Below, in pieces: positions 17,099 to 25,567 of a stretch of 40,169 nt of DNA. The notes beneath the pieces were generated by a model. It saw only the letters and a program-made list of their open reading frames with translations. It was not told the DNA's origin and did not search any database. The position numbers and the translations under genes were made by a program. Within the stretch, counting starts at the first letter, position 1. Each line of letters opens with the position of its first letter. Source of the DNA: Cytophagales bacterium (GTDB lineage: Bacteria > Bacteroidota > Bacteroidia > Cytophagales > Spirosomataceae); NCBI GenBank assembly GCA_013298865.1, contig JAAFJL010000027.1, positions 1-40,169 on the forward strand, read 5' to 3'.

Positions 17099-18148
17099 AT
17101 GGGTGCAATTTTCGGAGTTCTTCTTCATTCAATCGGTGGTTTCGCATCGGGTAGTTTTTACATCCCTTACAACAGGGTCAAATCGTGGGCTTGGGAAAGT
17201 GCTTGGATTATTGGAGGCATTTTTTCGTGGCTCATCGTTCCCTTCATTGCGGCATATCTTACGATTCCTGATTTTATGGGAATCATCAAAAACACAGATT
17301 CAAATACCATTTTTTGGACATATCTCTTAGGTGTTCTTTGGGGAATTGGAGGCTTGACTTTTGGACTTTCGATGCGATATTTAGGAATGTCCCTCGGTAT
17401 GTCAATTGCCCTAAGTTTATGTTCTGTCTTCGGGGCTTTAGTTCCTCCGATTTACCGAGAACTTTCAGGAACAAGTGGCGTCACTTTTTCAAAAATGGTA
17501 GGAAGTACAGGTGGAATAGTAGTAATGATTGGTATAATTGTTTGTCTATTAGGGATTTACGTTTGTGGTAAAGCTGGAATGATGAAAGAAAATGAACTTT
17601 CGGATGAACAGAAAAAAGAAACAATCAAAGAGTTTAGTCTAATTAAAGGTCTAACTGTAGCGACAATTTCAGGAACTTTAAGTGCGTGTTTTAATTTCGG
17701 AATAGAAGCAGGAAAACCGATGGCACAAGTGGCTGTCGAGAACGGTTGTAATCCTCTATTTCAGAATAATGTCATTTTTATTGTGATACTATGGGGAGGT
17801 TTTACAACTAATTTCTTATGGTGTATGTACCTAAACGCAAAGAACAAATCCTTTGGAGACTACACAGATGCAAAATCTCCTTTGGTGAAAAACTATACTT
17901 TTGCTGCTGTTGCAGGAACAACATGGTTTTTACAATTTTTCTTTTACGGCATGGGCGAAAGTAAACTTGGAAACGGAGCAAGTTCATGGATTTTGCACAT
18001 GGCAACAATTATTTTAACCTCAAATTTTTGGGGTATTTATTTTAATGAATGGAAAGGTGTTTCTACTAAAACGTTTAGAACAGTTTTAACAGGAATTGCT
18101 ATTATTTTGCTTTCGGTAGTGATTGTTGGTATTGGAAATTCTCTCTAA
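17099..18148 (+). CDS. rhaT: L-rhamnose/proton symporter RhaT
   Basis: 349 residues, matching the RhaT family (344 in E. coli). The start HSIGGFASGSFYIPYNRVKSWAWE is characteristic of RhaT. About ten hydrophobic membrane segments are seen, with loops such as GLTFGLSMRYLGMSLGMSIA and a central charged loop (KENELSDEQKKE). It takes up L-rhamnose across the inner membrane. It sits between the regulator and the aldolase gene, 27 bases ahead of the latter. Confidence 0.95.
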   Translation: MGAIFGVLLHSIGGFASGSFYIPYNRVKSWAWESAWIIGGIFSWLIVPFIAAYLTIPDFMGIIKNTDSNTIFWTYLLGVLWGIGGLTFGLSMRYLGMSLGMSIALSLCSVFGALVPPIYRELSGTSGVTFSKMVGSTGGIVVMIGIIVCLLGIYVCGKAGMMKENELSDEQKKETIKEFSLIKGLTVATISGTLSACFNFGIEAGKPMAQVAVENGCNPLFQNNVIFIVILWGGFTTNFLWCMYLNAKNKSFGDYTDAKSPLVKNYTFAAVAGTTWFLQFFFYGMGESKLGNGASSWILHMATIILTSNFWGIYFNEWKGVSTKTFRTVLTGIAIILLSVVIVGIGNSL

Positions 18149-18175
18149 AAATAGAAAACTCAAATTTATAAATTT

Positions 18176-20335
18176 ATGAAATCAAGCAAAGATTATAAAT
18201 ACGTATCCTATCTATGGGATGAAGAAAAAGCAGCAAAATTAGCAGGAGATGAAGTTGGATTATTTATTTATCGTTCCAATTTGCTCGGAGCAGATTTAAG
18301 ATTGACCAACTATGGCGGAGGCAATACATCCGTAAAAATTACCGACAAAGACCCTCTCACGGGCAAGGATGTAGAAGTGATGTGGATAAAAGGCTCTGGT
18401 GGCGACATCGGCACTTTGACAAAATCGGGCTGTGCTGCCTTGTATATGGACAGATTATTAGCTCTCGAAAACGTCTATGAGGGCATTGAAACGGAAGATA
18501 AAATGGTGGAATTATTCAATCATTGCATCTTTGATTTAGCTTCAAAAGCTCCTTCGATTGATACGCCTCTGCATGGTTTTCTTCCCTTCAAACACATCGA
18601 CCACCTCCACCCAGATGCTGCCATTGCCATTGCGGCAGCAAAAGACGGAGCAAAAATTACCGAAGAATTATTCAACAGAGAAATCGGTTGGGTAGGTTGG
18701 CAACGTCCAGGGTTTGACTTGGGTCTGCAACTCAGAACTTGCCTAAACGAAGCCGCTACAAAAGGCATCAAATTGAAAGGAATCATGTTAGGTTCACACG
18801 GACTTTTCACGTGGGGAGATACTGCCTACGAAAGCTACGTGAACACTTTGGACGTGACTGAAAAATGTGCTGAGTATTTAGAAAGTAATTATAAAAATGT
18901 ATTCGGAGGAATTAATCCAACAATCGAATCGTCGAACCGTCAACAATTCAATAATTCAACAACTCGCCAAGCAATTGCCGCTAAAATCGCCCCAATTTTA
19001 AGAGGATATTGCTCATCATACCGCAAAATGTTAGGGCATTTTACGGATGATGCTCGGGTCTTGGAATTTATCAATTCTAATGATTTGGCGAAACTTGCTC
19101 CCCTCGGAACATCTTGCCCCGACCACTTCTTGCGTACTAAAATTGCTCCATTGGTACTTGACCAAGGAAGCCTTCGCTTTGAGCGAAGCCTTCCTTCGAC
19201 ACTAATAGATGAGAGTAAAATATATCTTGATACTGTTTTTGAGGAATACAGAGAGGGCTATAAGCAATACTACGAAACCTGTAAGCACCCGAATTCCCCC
19301 GCCATGCGTGATCCAAATCCTGTGGTGATTTTGTACCCAGGCGTTGGAATGTTTACTTTCTCAAAAGATAAAAATACGGCTCGCTTGGCTTCTGAATATT
19401 ACATCAATGCCATCAACGTAATGAAGGGAGCGGAGGCGATTTCTGAATACACGGCATTGCCACGACAAGAGGCGTTCAACATTGAATATTGGTTATTGGA
19501 AGAAGCAAAATTACAACGAATGCCAAAGCCAAAAGCCCTTTCTGGACGTGTAGCGATGGTTACGGGATCTGCGGGAGGTATCGGAAAAGCCATTGCTAAG
19601 AAGTTTGCCGAAGAAGGTGCTTGCGTGGTTTTGAACGATATTAACGAAGAACGTTTGGCGGGTGCAAAGGAAGAGTTTATCAAGAAATTTGGTAAAGATG
19701 CTGTGGCAACGACTTTATTGAATGTAACCGATGCCAAGAGTATTTCGGCGGCGATGGATGCGGCGGCTTTGGCTTTTGGTGGGGTAGATATTATCGTCAA
19801 TAATGCAGGAATTAGTATCTCAAAATCTATCGAAAATCATACTTTGGAAGATTGGGATAAACTGTATGATATTTTAGTAAAAGGGCAATTCTTCGTAACA
19901 CAAGCTGCCGTTGAGGTCATGAAAAAGCAAGGATTTGGTGGTGACATTGTGAATATTGTCTCTAAAAATGCCTTAGTATCTGGTCCAAATAATGCGGGAT
20001 ATGGTTCGGCAAAAGCGGCTCAATTGCACCTTTCAAGATTGAATGCGGCTGAGCTGGGAGGGGATAAAATCAGAGTAAATACCGTGAACCCAGATGCCGT
20101 AATTACCGACTCAAATATTTGGGCAGGCGGATGGGCAGAAGGTCGTGCGAAGGCGTATGGAATTACCGTTGAGGAATTGCCAGCATACTATGCCAAACGT
20201 ACATTATTAGGAGAATCAATCTTACCAGACGATATAGCAAATGCCTGTTTCGCATTCGTGGGAGGACTTTTGAGTAAATCAACGGGGAATGTTTTGAATG
20301 TAGATGGTGGCGTGGCGATGGCTTTTGTGCGATGA
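18176..20335 (+). CDS. rhaEW: bifunctional L-rhamnulose-1-phosphate aldolase / L-lactaldehyde dehydrogenase
   Basis: 719 residues, two fused enzymes. The N-terminal class II aldolase/adducin domain (~1-440) has the phosphate-binding GGGNTSVK (47-54), GSGGD, and metal-binding histidines in TPLHGFLPFKHIDHLHPD and GSHGLF. The C-terminal short-chain dehydrogenase (~458-719) has TGSAGGIG (463-470), NNAG and the catalytic Y609xxxK613. It splits rhamnulose-1-phosphate to DHAP and L-lactaldehyde and oxidises the latter to lactate, keeping the aldehyde local. Two odd stretches in the aldolase half look inserted: a low-complexity NRQQFNNSTT near 254-263, and residues ~330-341 (DQGSLRFERSLP), encoded by a perfect-looking palindrome. 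The frame is intact through both. Confidence 0.93.
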   Translation: MKSSKDYKYVSYLWDEEKAAKLAGDEVGLFIYRSNLLGADLRLTNYGGGNTSVKITDKDPLTGKDVEVMWIKGSGGDIGTLTKSGCAALYMDRLLALENVYEGIETEDKMVELFNHCIFDLASKAPSIDTPLHGFLPFKHIDHLHPDAAIAIAAAKDGAKITEELFNREIGWVGWQRPGFDLGLQLRTCLNEAATKGIKLKGIMLGSHGLFTWGDTAYESYVNTLDVTEKCAEYLESNYKNVFGGINPTIESSNRQQFNNSTTRQAIAAKIAPILRGYCSSYRKMLGHFTDDARVLEFINSNDLAKLAPLGTSCPDHFLRTKIAPLVLDQGSLRFERSLPSTLIDESKIYLDTVFEEYREGYKQYYETCKHPNSPAMRDPNPVVILYPGVGMFTFSKDKNTARLASEYYINAINVMKGAEAISEYTALPRQEAFNIEYWLLEEAKLQRMPKPKALSGRVAMVTGSAGGIGKAIAKKFAEEGACVVLNDINEERLAGAKEEFIKKFGKDAVATTLLNVTDAKSISAAMDAAALAFGGVDIIVNNAGISISKSIENHTLEDWDKLYDILVKGQFFVTQAAVEVMKKQGFGGDIVNIVSKNALVSGPNNAGYGSAKAAQLHLSRLNAAELGGDKIRVNTVNPDAVITDSNIWAGGWAEGRAKAYGITVEELPAYYAKRTLLGESILPDDIANACFAFVGGLLSKSTGNVLNVDGGVAMAFVR
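19164..19196 (+). repeat. palindrome inside the aldolase coding region
   Basis: AAGGAAGCCTTCGCT (19164-19178), loop TTG, then AGCGAAGCCTTCCTT (19182-19196). These are 15-base arms with one mismatch. It is read in frame as part of DQGSLRFERSLPS, between a conserved aldolase segment (RTKIAPLVLD) and a helical segment. It looks like a small palindromic insertion tolerated in frame. Confidence 0.6.
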
Positions 20336-20346
20336 TGTCGCTAACT

Positions 20347-20500
20347 GCACACGGATTTAACGGATTGGACACGGATTTTTTATTTTAGCGGATATGGATT
20401 TAATGAATTACAAATGTGTGTATCTATTTATGAATAATTTATATTTGAAGATTACAAAACATAATCAAAATCCGTGTCCAATCCGTCAAATCCGTGTGCC
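20347..20500. repeat. inverted pair of ACACGGATTTAACGG repeats upstream of the GxxExxY gene
   Basis: A forward copy (20347-20380, containing ACACGGATTTAACGGATTGG then ACACGG) and a reverse copy (20467-20500, CCGTGTCCAATCCGTCAAAT then CCGTGTG) are separated by ~86 AT-rich bases and can pair into a long stem. The same unit flanks the gene downstream. This repeat family is commonly seen around GxxExxY genes in Bacteroidota. Confidence 0.85.
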
Positions 20501-20523
20501 ATCACATTCAAAACCACTATTTT

Positions 20524-20913
20524 ATGAAACATGAAGAACTCAGCAAACAAATTATTAAAGTATTTTATCAAGTTTACAACGAATTAGGCTATGGATTTTT
20601 AGAACGTGTGTATCAAAATGCTTTGTTTTTTGCCTTAAAAGAAGAAGGACTAAACGTTGAACCTAACAGAAAAATCAAGGTATGGTTTAGAGGTTTTGAA
20701 GTAGGCGATTACTTTGCTGATTTGATTGTGAATGACACAATCATTCTTGAATTAAAAGCCATAGACCGTTTAATTGATGTAAACGAAGCTAAATTACTCA
20801 ACTACCTCCGAGGAACTGAAATTGAAGTAGGATTATTACTAAATTTTGGCAAAAAACCAGAAGTACGTAGAAAAGTTTATGATAACGAATTGAAGAAAAA
20901 TGTAAAACTCTAA
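20524..20913 (+). CDS. GxxExxY protein (PD-(D/E)XK nuclease-superfamily fold)
   Basis: 129 residues from the ATG at 20524. The GTG at 20494 would start inside the flanking repeat and is less likely. The naming motif GFLERVY (GxxExxY) lies near residue 23. DYFADLIVND and ILELKAID supply the D and ExK of a PD-(D/E)XK-like core. It ends KVYDNELKKN, and the stop abuts the downstream repeat. Function of the family is unknown. It is bracketed by two inverted-repeat pairs and interrupts the rhamnose genes between aldolase and isomerase. It therefore looks like an inserted cassette, perhaps a nuclease linked to repeat spread, as RAYT proteins are to REP sequences; that role is inference. Confidence 0.88.
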   Translation: MKHEELSKQIIKVFYQVYNELGYGFLERVYQNALFFALKEEGLNVEPNRKIKVWFRGFEVGDYFADLIVNDTIILELKAIDRLIDVNEAKLLNYLRGTEIEVGLLLNFGKKPEVRRKVYDNELKKNVKL

Positions 20914-20914
20914 C

Positions 20915-20990
20915 GGCACACGGATTTAACGGTTTAGACACGGATAAAATAATCATTAAATCTGTGTCCAATCCGTTAAATCCGTGTTCA
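20915..20990. repeat. inverted pair of ACACGGATTTAACGG repeats downstream of the GxxExxY gene
   Basis: The forward copy begins at 20915 (GGCACACGGATTTAACGG, then TTTAGACACGG), and the reverse copy spans 20958-20988 (CTGTGTCCAATCCGTTAAAT then CCGTGTT). Only ~12 bases separate them, so a tight hairpin of about 30 bp with a few mismatches is possible. It starts right after the GxxExxY stop and ends ~17 bases before rhaI, so it lies in the rhaI leader. Confidence 0.85.
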
Positions 20991-21006
20991 ATCAAACTCG
21001 CCCAAA

Positions 21007-22281
21007 ATGCAAATCGAAAAATACAAAATAGACTCCCTAAACTCAGATTTAGCGGCATCTCATACCAAAAAATTAGACTTCATAAAATCAGAAATAGATG
21101 GCATAGAAGCCATTATTTCTAAACTTATCAACTTCCAAATTGCCATTCCTTCGTGGGCATTGGGTACGGGCGGTACACGTTTTGGACGTTTCCCAGGTGG
21201 GGGCGAACCACGTAGTTTGGAAGAAAAAATTGAAGATGTGGGGTTACTTCATGCCCTCAATCAATCATCAGGGGCGATTTCTTTGCATATTCCTTGGGAT
21301 ATTCCACAAAACCATCAAGCCATCAGAACCCTTGCCACACAGCATGGTTTGAAGTTTGATGCCGTCAATTCTAATACTTTTCAAGACCAAAAAGACCAAG
21401 AGCATACTTATAAATTTGGCTCGTTACAAAACGTCAATAAAGCCATTCGTAAGCAAGCCATTGAGCATAATATTAAAGTAATCAAACAAGGTATTGAATT
21501 AGGATCAGAATCTTTAACCGTTTGGTTATCAGATGGTTCATGTTTCCCTGGGCAATTAAATTTCAGACAGGCTTACCAAAATACCTTGGAGAGTTTACAG
21601 GAAATTTATGCTGCTATGCCTTCTAATTGGAAGATGTTTTTGGAGTACAAAGCCTTTGAACCCAACTTCTATTCAACCACCGTAGGCGACTGGGGAATGT
21701 CCTATTCTTACGTTCAGAAATTAGGCGAAAAAGCCTTCACGTTGGTTGATTTAGGACATCATTTACCAAACGCCAACATCGAACAAATCGTTGCGTTATT
21801 GTTGATGGAAGGCAAATTAGGTGGTTTCCATTTCAATGATTCAAAATATGGTGATGATGATTTGACGGCTGGGGCAATTAAACCTTATCAGTTATTCTTG
21901 ATTTTCAGCGAGTTAGTCGATGGGATGGACGCAAGAGGCATGAATCACGCCACAGATTTGGGTTGGATGATTGACGCATCACACAACGTAAAAGACCCAT
22001 TAGAAGACCTTTTGCAATCAGTTGAAGGCATTATGACCGCCTACGCACAAGCCCTTTTGGTGGACAGAAAAGCTCTGAAAATTGCCCAAGACGAAAACGA
22101 TGTCGTTCGTTGTCAAGAGATTTTGCAAGATGCCTTCCGCACAGACGTTCGTGCAATCGTGGCAGAGGCTCGCCTACGTGCAGGAGGGGCTTTGAATCCA
22201 CTACAAGTATTTAGAAATCTGAGAGTTAGAGAGCATTTGATTGGTGAAAGAGGGAGTTTGACAGTGGCGACGGGGCTATAA
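21007..22281 (+). CDS. rhaI: L-rhamnose isomerase, RhaI type
   Basis: 424 residues, like the Pseudomonas stutzeri-type enzyme (~430). It converts L-rhamnose to L-rhamnulose in the cytoplasm. It is a TIM-barrel sugar isomerase with motifs IPSWALGTGGTRFGRFPGGG (48-67), LEYKAFEPNFYST, VDLGHHLPNANIE, GGFHFNDSKYGDDDLTAG and MIDASHNVKDP. E213, D248, H275 and D323 are the likely metal ligands by comparison with what I recall of the P. stutzeri enzyme. Its leader carries the GxxExxY repeat hairpin. It would precede the kinase step, whose gene is not in the window. Confidence 0.93.
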   Translation: MQIEKYKIDSLNSDLAASHTKKLDFIKSEIDGIEAIISKLINFQIAIPSWALGTGGTRFGRFPGGGEPRSLEEKIEDVGLLHALNQSSGAISLHIPWDIPQNHQAIRTLATQHGLKFDAVNSNTFQDQKDQEHTYKFGSLQNVNKAIRKQAIEHNIKVIKQGIELGSESLTVWLSDGSCFPGQLNFRQAYQNTLESLQEIYAAMPSNWKMFLEYKAFEPNFYSTTVGDWGMSYSYVQKLGEKAFTLVDLGHHLPNANIEQIVALLLMEGKLGGFHFNDSKYGDDDLTAGAIKPYQLFLIFSELVDGMDARGMNHATDLGWMIDASHNVKDPLEDLLQSVEGIMTAYAQALLVDRKALKIAQDENDVVRCQEILQDAFRTDVRAIVAEARLRAGGALNPLQVFRNLRVREHLIGERGSLTVATGL

Positions 22282-22290
22282 GTTTTTTCG

Positions 22291-22298
22291 TATATTTG
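22291..22298 (+). promoter_or_regulatory. -7 box ahead of the small overlapping genes
   Basis: TATATTTG is an exact TAnnTTTG match 15 bases before the ATG at 22314, implying a very short leader. There is a TTTG at 22257, but the 30-base spacing is too long, so the -33 side is weak. Confidence 0.4.
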
Positions 22299-22313
22299 TA
22301 AAAAAATAAGATT

Positions 22314-22484
22314 ATGATAACGTTAAAAATGACAACAAGCCACCCAAAGGCAGTTGAACTTGCCCGAAGATTAATGGCAAGTAAAAGAGAAACACAAGCT
22401 GAAATGCGAGAATTTGCAAAAACTCCTGAATTTCGTCAAGCAATGGAAGACCTTAGAAAGAAAAATGCAGGAAATAAATTATAA
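22314..22484 (+). CDS. small hypothetical protein (56 aa), first of an overlapping pair
   Basis: Starts MITLKMTTSHPKAVELARRL and is highly charged and helical (RETQAEMREFAKTPEFRQAM). It lies 32 bases after rhaI, behind its own -7 box, and overlaps the next frame by 20 bases. I do not recognise it. Size and pairing with another small gene are compatible with a toxin-antitoxin-like or conserved hypothetical pair, but there is no family evidence. Confidence 0.5.
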   Translation: MITLKMTTSHPKAVELARRLMASKRETQAEMREFAKTPEFRQAMEDLRKKNAGNKL

Positions 22485-22656
22485 TCAGCCCTATGATTTT
22501 CGCTTTTTTGGAAATGAATATGTAAAGTTTGATACTGAAATTATTGACCCGTTAGGACCTATTTATCATAATTCAATCATTCTACGAACCGATAATCCAT
22601 ACCGTGACCAAATAATCAAGTCATTTTTTGATTTAGCTGATGATCATGAAAAGTAG
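22465..22656 (+). CDS. small hypothetical protein (63 aa), second of an overlapping pair
   Basis: I start it at the ATG at 22465 (MQEINYNQPYDFRFFGNEYV), which overlaps the end of the preceding gene by 20 bases as expected for coupled translation. An ATG at 22414 is possible but would overlap far more. The sequence has an aromatic-rich beta-like N-terminal half and ends DQIIKSFFDLADDHEK. No family is recognised. Confidence 0.5.
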   Translation: MQEINYNQPYDFRFFGNEYVKFDTEIIDPLGPIYHNSIILRTDNPYRDQIIKSFFDLADDHEK

Positions 22657-22705
22657 TATTTTATATTTTACACACCCTTAACCCTTCTAAAATTTCCCAA
22701 ACTTC

Positions 22706-23455
22706 ATGAAAGTCGGCTTATTCATTCCTTGTTACATAGACCAATTTTATCCCAAAGTTGGAATTGCTACTTTAGAATTATTGGAAAAATTTGGTTGCGA
22801 AGTTCACTTTCCTCCTAAACAAACTTGTTGTGGACAGCCAATGGCAAATTCAGGATTTGAGCATCTTTCAAATACTTGTAATGAATTATTTGTAGAAAAT
22901 TTTTCTGATTTTGACTATATCGTTTGTCCATCGGGCAGTTGTACATTACATATAAAAGAGCATTTGCACGATTCAACAAATGAAGAATCTGCCAATAAAA
23001 TCAGAAGGAAAGTTTACGAATTAGTCGAATTTATGACTGATATTCTGAAAGTTGAAACGCTGCAATCTTCATTTCCATATAAAGTTGGCTTACATCAAAG
23101 TTGTCATGGACAGAGAGGTTTAAAGTTGAGCCAAATGAGTGAATTAAATAATTTGCCATTTTCTAAGCCTCAACAATTATTATCACAAGTGTCTGGTTTA
23201 GAGTTAGTTATTCTAAACCGAAAAGATGAATGCTGTGGATTTGGAGGGACATTTTGCGTAACCGAAGAAGCCGTTTCTGTAAAAATGGGCAAGGACAGAA
23301 TCATCGACCATAAAAATCAACAAGTTGAATATATTACAGGCTCTGACACCAGTTGTTTAATGCACTTAGAAGGAATCCTAAAAAGACAAGGTTTACCAAT
23401 CAAAACTATCCATATCGCAGAAATTCTGAATTCGGCAGAAGGTGCGATTGTATAG
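22706..23455 (+). CDS. lutA: LutA/YkgE-type (Fe-S)-binding protein, lactate oxidation
   Basis: 249 residues with two cysteine-rich CCG domains: CCGQPMANSG at 41-50 with C9/C74/C79 nearby, and CCGFGGTFCV at 176-185 with C133 and C216. This is the LutA/LldE/YkgE subunit of the LutABC L-lactate oxidation complex. The fused aldolase/dehydrogenase upstream yields L-lactate, so a lactate-oxidising subunit at the end of the rhamnose locus makes sense. LutB and LutC are not seen here. It could alternatively belong to another heterodisulfide-reductase-like complex. Confidence 0.85.
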   Translation: MKVGLFIPCYIDQFYPKVGIATLELLEKFGCEVHFPPKQTCCGQPMANSGFEHLSNTCNELFVENFSDFDYIVCPSGSCTLHIKEHLHDSTNEESANKIRRKVYELVEFMTDILKVETLQSSFPYKVGLHQSCHGQRGLKLSQMSELNNLPFSKPQQLLSQVSGLELVILNRKDECCGFGGTFCVTEEAVSVKMGKDRIIDHKNQQVEYITGSDTSCLMHLEGILKRQGLPIKTIHIAEILNSAEGAIV

Positions 23456-23475
23456 AAGTAATGGAAATTAAATTG

Positions 23476-23483
23476 TATTTTTG
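23476..23483 (+). promoter_or_regulatory. possible -7 box ahead of the polysaccharide cluster
   Basis: TATTTTTG matches TAnnTTTG, 64 bases before the first glycosyltransferase. The only TTG upstream (23448) is 25 bases away, longer than ideal. Position between two functional blocks is the main support. Confidence 0.3.
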
Positions 23484-23547
23484 TGAATAAAATGGTCTGA
23501 AAGTAATAAACAGCCAGAATATAGCACAAAATAATCCTTTGGTTTTA

Positions 23548-24660
23548 ATGAAAATTCTTTACGATCATCAAGCGTTTAACGGTTTAAAATTTGGCGGTAT
23601 TTCAAGGTATTTCCATAATCTCATGGAATGTTATGAAGGACGAAAAGATATAGATTTTGATTTATCTCTCTGGTTTTCAAATAATTACTACATTCAGCAT
23701 TCCAACTTTTCTTCACACATTAAATACGAGCAGTTTTCTTCCAGTAAAAATGTAAACCGAGCTTTTTCATTGTTAAACAGAATGAATAGCACTCGCATGA
23801 TAGAAAAAGGAGATTTTGATATTTTTCATCCAACCTTCTATCATCAATACTTTCTCAAGAAATTAGGCAAAAAACCATTTGTACTAACTTTTCATGATGT
23901 AACAAATGAAAAATTCCACAAAAATTATTCTGAAATCGGTGGAGATTTATCCAAGCTAAAGCAAAATTTATTGAACAAAGCCGATATTGTCATTGCAGTT
24001 TCTCAGAATACTAAAAATGACATTGTAGAATATTTTGACGTTCCAGAAGAAAAAATCAAGGTCATTCATTTAGGTACAACCATTGGCAACGCTCCCACAG
24101 TTTCTGACAATATGTTGGATGTCTTACCTAAAAATTATTTACTTTATATTGGAAACAGAGATGCTTTTAAAAATTTCGAGTTTTTCTTAAAAAACTCCTC
24201 TCAGGTACTCAAAAAATTTCCTGAAATTAAGATTGTTTGTGCTGGGGCAGGTAGTTTTTCTAAAAAAGAATTACATCAAATTCACTCTTTTGGACTTACA
24301 GACAAGGTTATTCATATTCCAGTTATTAACGACGATATGTTTAATCCAATTTACAAGAATGCCTTAGCCTTCGTTTTTCCGTCTTTATATGAAGGGTTCG
24401 GAATTCCAGTTATTGAGGCGTTTACTTGTGGTTGTCCTGCACTGTTAAGTAACCAAGGTTCATTACCAGAAGTAGGAGGGGATGCTGCCCTGTACTTTGA
24501 CCCTACCGATTCGGAAGAATTTCAAAATAAATTATCTAAGTTGTTGTCAGACAATCAGTTAAGAGTCGAACTGATTAAAAAAGGGAACGAAAGAATTAAA
24601 CTTTTTTCTTGTGAAAAAACAGCTTTAGAAACACTCAATGTCTATCAATCATTACTATAA
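23548..24660 (+). CDS. glycosyltransferase, GT4-type (GT-B fold)
   Basis: 370 residues from the ATG at 23548 (MKILYDHQAFNGLKFGGISR). A TTG nine bases earlier is less likely. The N-terminal acceptor domain has GGISRYF; the C-terminal nucleotide-sugar domain has PKNYLLYIGNRDAFKN and the EX7E region YEGFGIPVIEAFTCGCPAL followed by SNQGSLPEVGGDAALYFDP. It is a retaining sugar transferase of the cytoplasmic side of surface-glycan assembly. It is first gene of the plus-strand arm of the cluster. Donor and acceptor cannot be told. Confidence 0.88.
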   Translation: MKILYDHQAFNGLKFGGISRYFHNLMECYEGRKDIDFDLSLWFSNNYYIQHSNFSSHIKYEQFSSSKNVNRAFSLLNRMNSTRMIEKGDFDIFHPTFYHQYFLKKLGKKPFVLTFHDVTNEKFHKNYSEIGGDLSKLKQNLLNKADIVIAVSQNTKNDIVEYFDVPEEKIKVIHLGTTIGNAPTVSDNMLDVLPKNYLLYIGNRDAFKNFEFFLKNSSQVLKKFPEIKIVCAGAGSFSKKELHQIHSFGLTDKVIHIPVINDDMFNPIYKNALAFVFPSLYEGFGIPVIEAFTCGCPALLSNQGSLPEVGGDAALYFDPTDSEEFQNKLSKLLSDNQLRVELIKKGNERIKLFSCEKTALETLNVYQSLL

Positions 24661-24670
24661 TTAATACAGA

Positions 24671-25567
24671 ATGCTTCCAAATTATTTTAATATACCATAT
24701 TTTAAGAAATTTCTTACTCAGTCTCAGATTAACGAAAACTCAGACGCTAATTCTAAATATCCTAAAATTACAGTTGTTACACCTTCGTACAATCAGGCGA
24801 TTTATTTAGAAAGAACAATTTTGAGTATTTTAAACCAAAATTATCCAAATTTAGAGTATATCATTATGGATGGTGGCTCAACGGATGATAGTGTGGAAGT
24901 CATAAAAAAATATGAAAAATATATTACGTACTGGGAAAGTGGAAAAGACGGAGGACAAGCGGCTGCCATCAACAAAGGTTTCAAAATGGCAACAGGAGAT
25001 TTAGTCACTTTTCAGAATTCGGATGATGTTTTTGTACACGGGGCTTTTGAATTAGTGGCAAAATCTTATTTATCAAATCCTGAAAATTCTTTTTTTTATG
25101 GAAATGTTGTAATGATAGATGAACACGATGAACCCTTTGAATATATAAAAACCATTCCATTTTGGTCGCCAGCCTTGATTTATGATGGAATGCAATGTCA
25201 TAATCAATGTTACTTTTTCAAAAAAGAATTATTGCAAAAATTTGGATACCTGAATGAAAGCTATCGTTTTTGCTTCGACTATGAAATTATGTCTCGTTAT
25301 GGTTTTGGTGAAAATGTGAAAGGTAAATTAATAGAAAACCTTTGGGGTGCATTCAGAATTCATTCAGCATCTAAGTCAAGCAATATTTCTCAAGTTGGTT
25401 TGCGAGAACATCAAACCATAAAAGAGATTTATCAATCAAAATTAAAATCATTTTTACCCGAAAAGCTCAATTATTATTATTGTAGAATTCGGAAGGTATT
25501 ATATTTTATACTTAAAGGAGATTTTGAATATATTCGATATAGAAAAAACATAGTAATGGTGAAATAA
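24671..25567 (+). CDS. glycosyltransferase, GT2-type, C-terminus formed by a repeat element
   Basis: 298 residues. GT-A fold: ITVVTPSYNQAIYLERTI, then YIIMDGGSTDDSVE (first DD motif), and FQNSDDVF as the DxD-like metal site. It resembles WcaA-type inverting transferases with a catalytic-base region near CFDYEIMSRYGFG. It follows the GT4 gene by 10 bases. The last codons (VMVK and the stop) lie inside the terminal repeat of the MITE-like element beginning at 25552, so the native end may have been altered by insertion. Confidence 0.88.
   Translation: MLPNYFNIPYFKKFLTQSQINENSDANSKYPKITVVTPSYNQAIYLERTILSILNQNYPNLEYIIMDGGSTDDSVEVIKKYEKYITYWESGKDGGQAAAINKGFKMATGDLVTFQNSDDVFVHGAFELVAKSYLSNPENSFFYGNVVMIDEHDEPFEYIKTIPFWSPALIYDGMQCHNQCYFFKKELLQKFGYLNESYRFCFDYEIMSRYGFGENVKGKLIENLWGAFRIHSASKSSNISQVGLREHQTIKEIYQSKLKSFLPEKLNYYYCRIRKVLYFILKGDFEYIRYRKNIVMVK

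Noticed and set aside
19399..19800. 133-codon minus-strand frame inside the aldolase/dehydrogenase gene
   Set aside because: Antisense shadow of a conserved dehydrogenase domain; composition follows the opposite strand.
20494..20523. GTG start for the GxxExxY gene
   Set aside because: It lies inside the flanking repeat, and the family N-terminus begins at the ATG at 20524.
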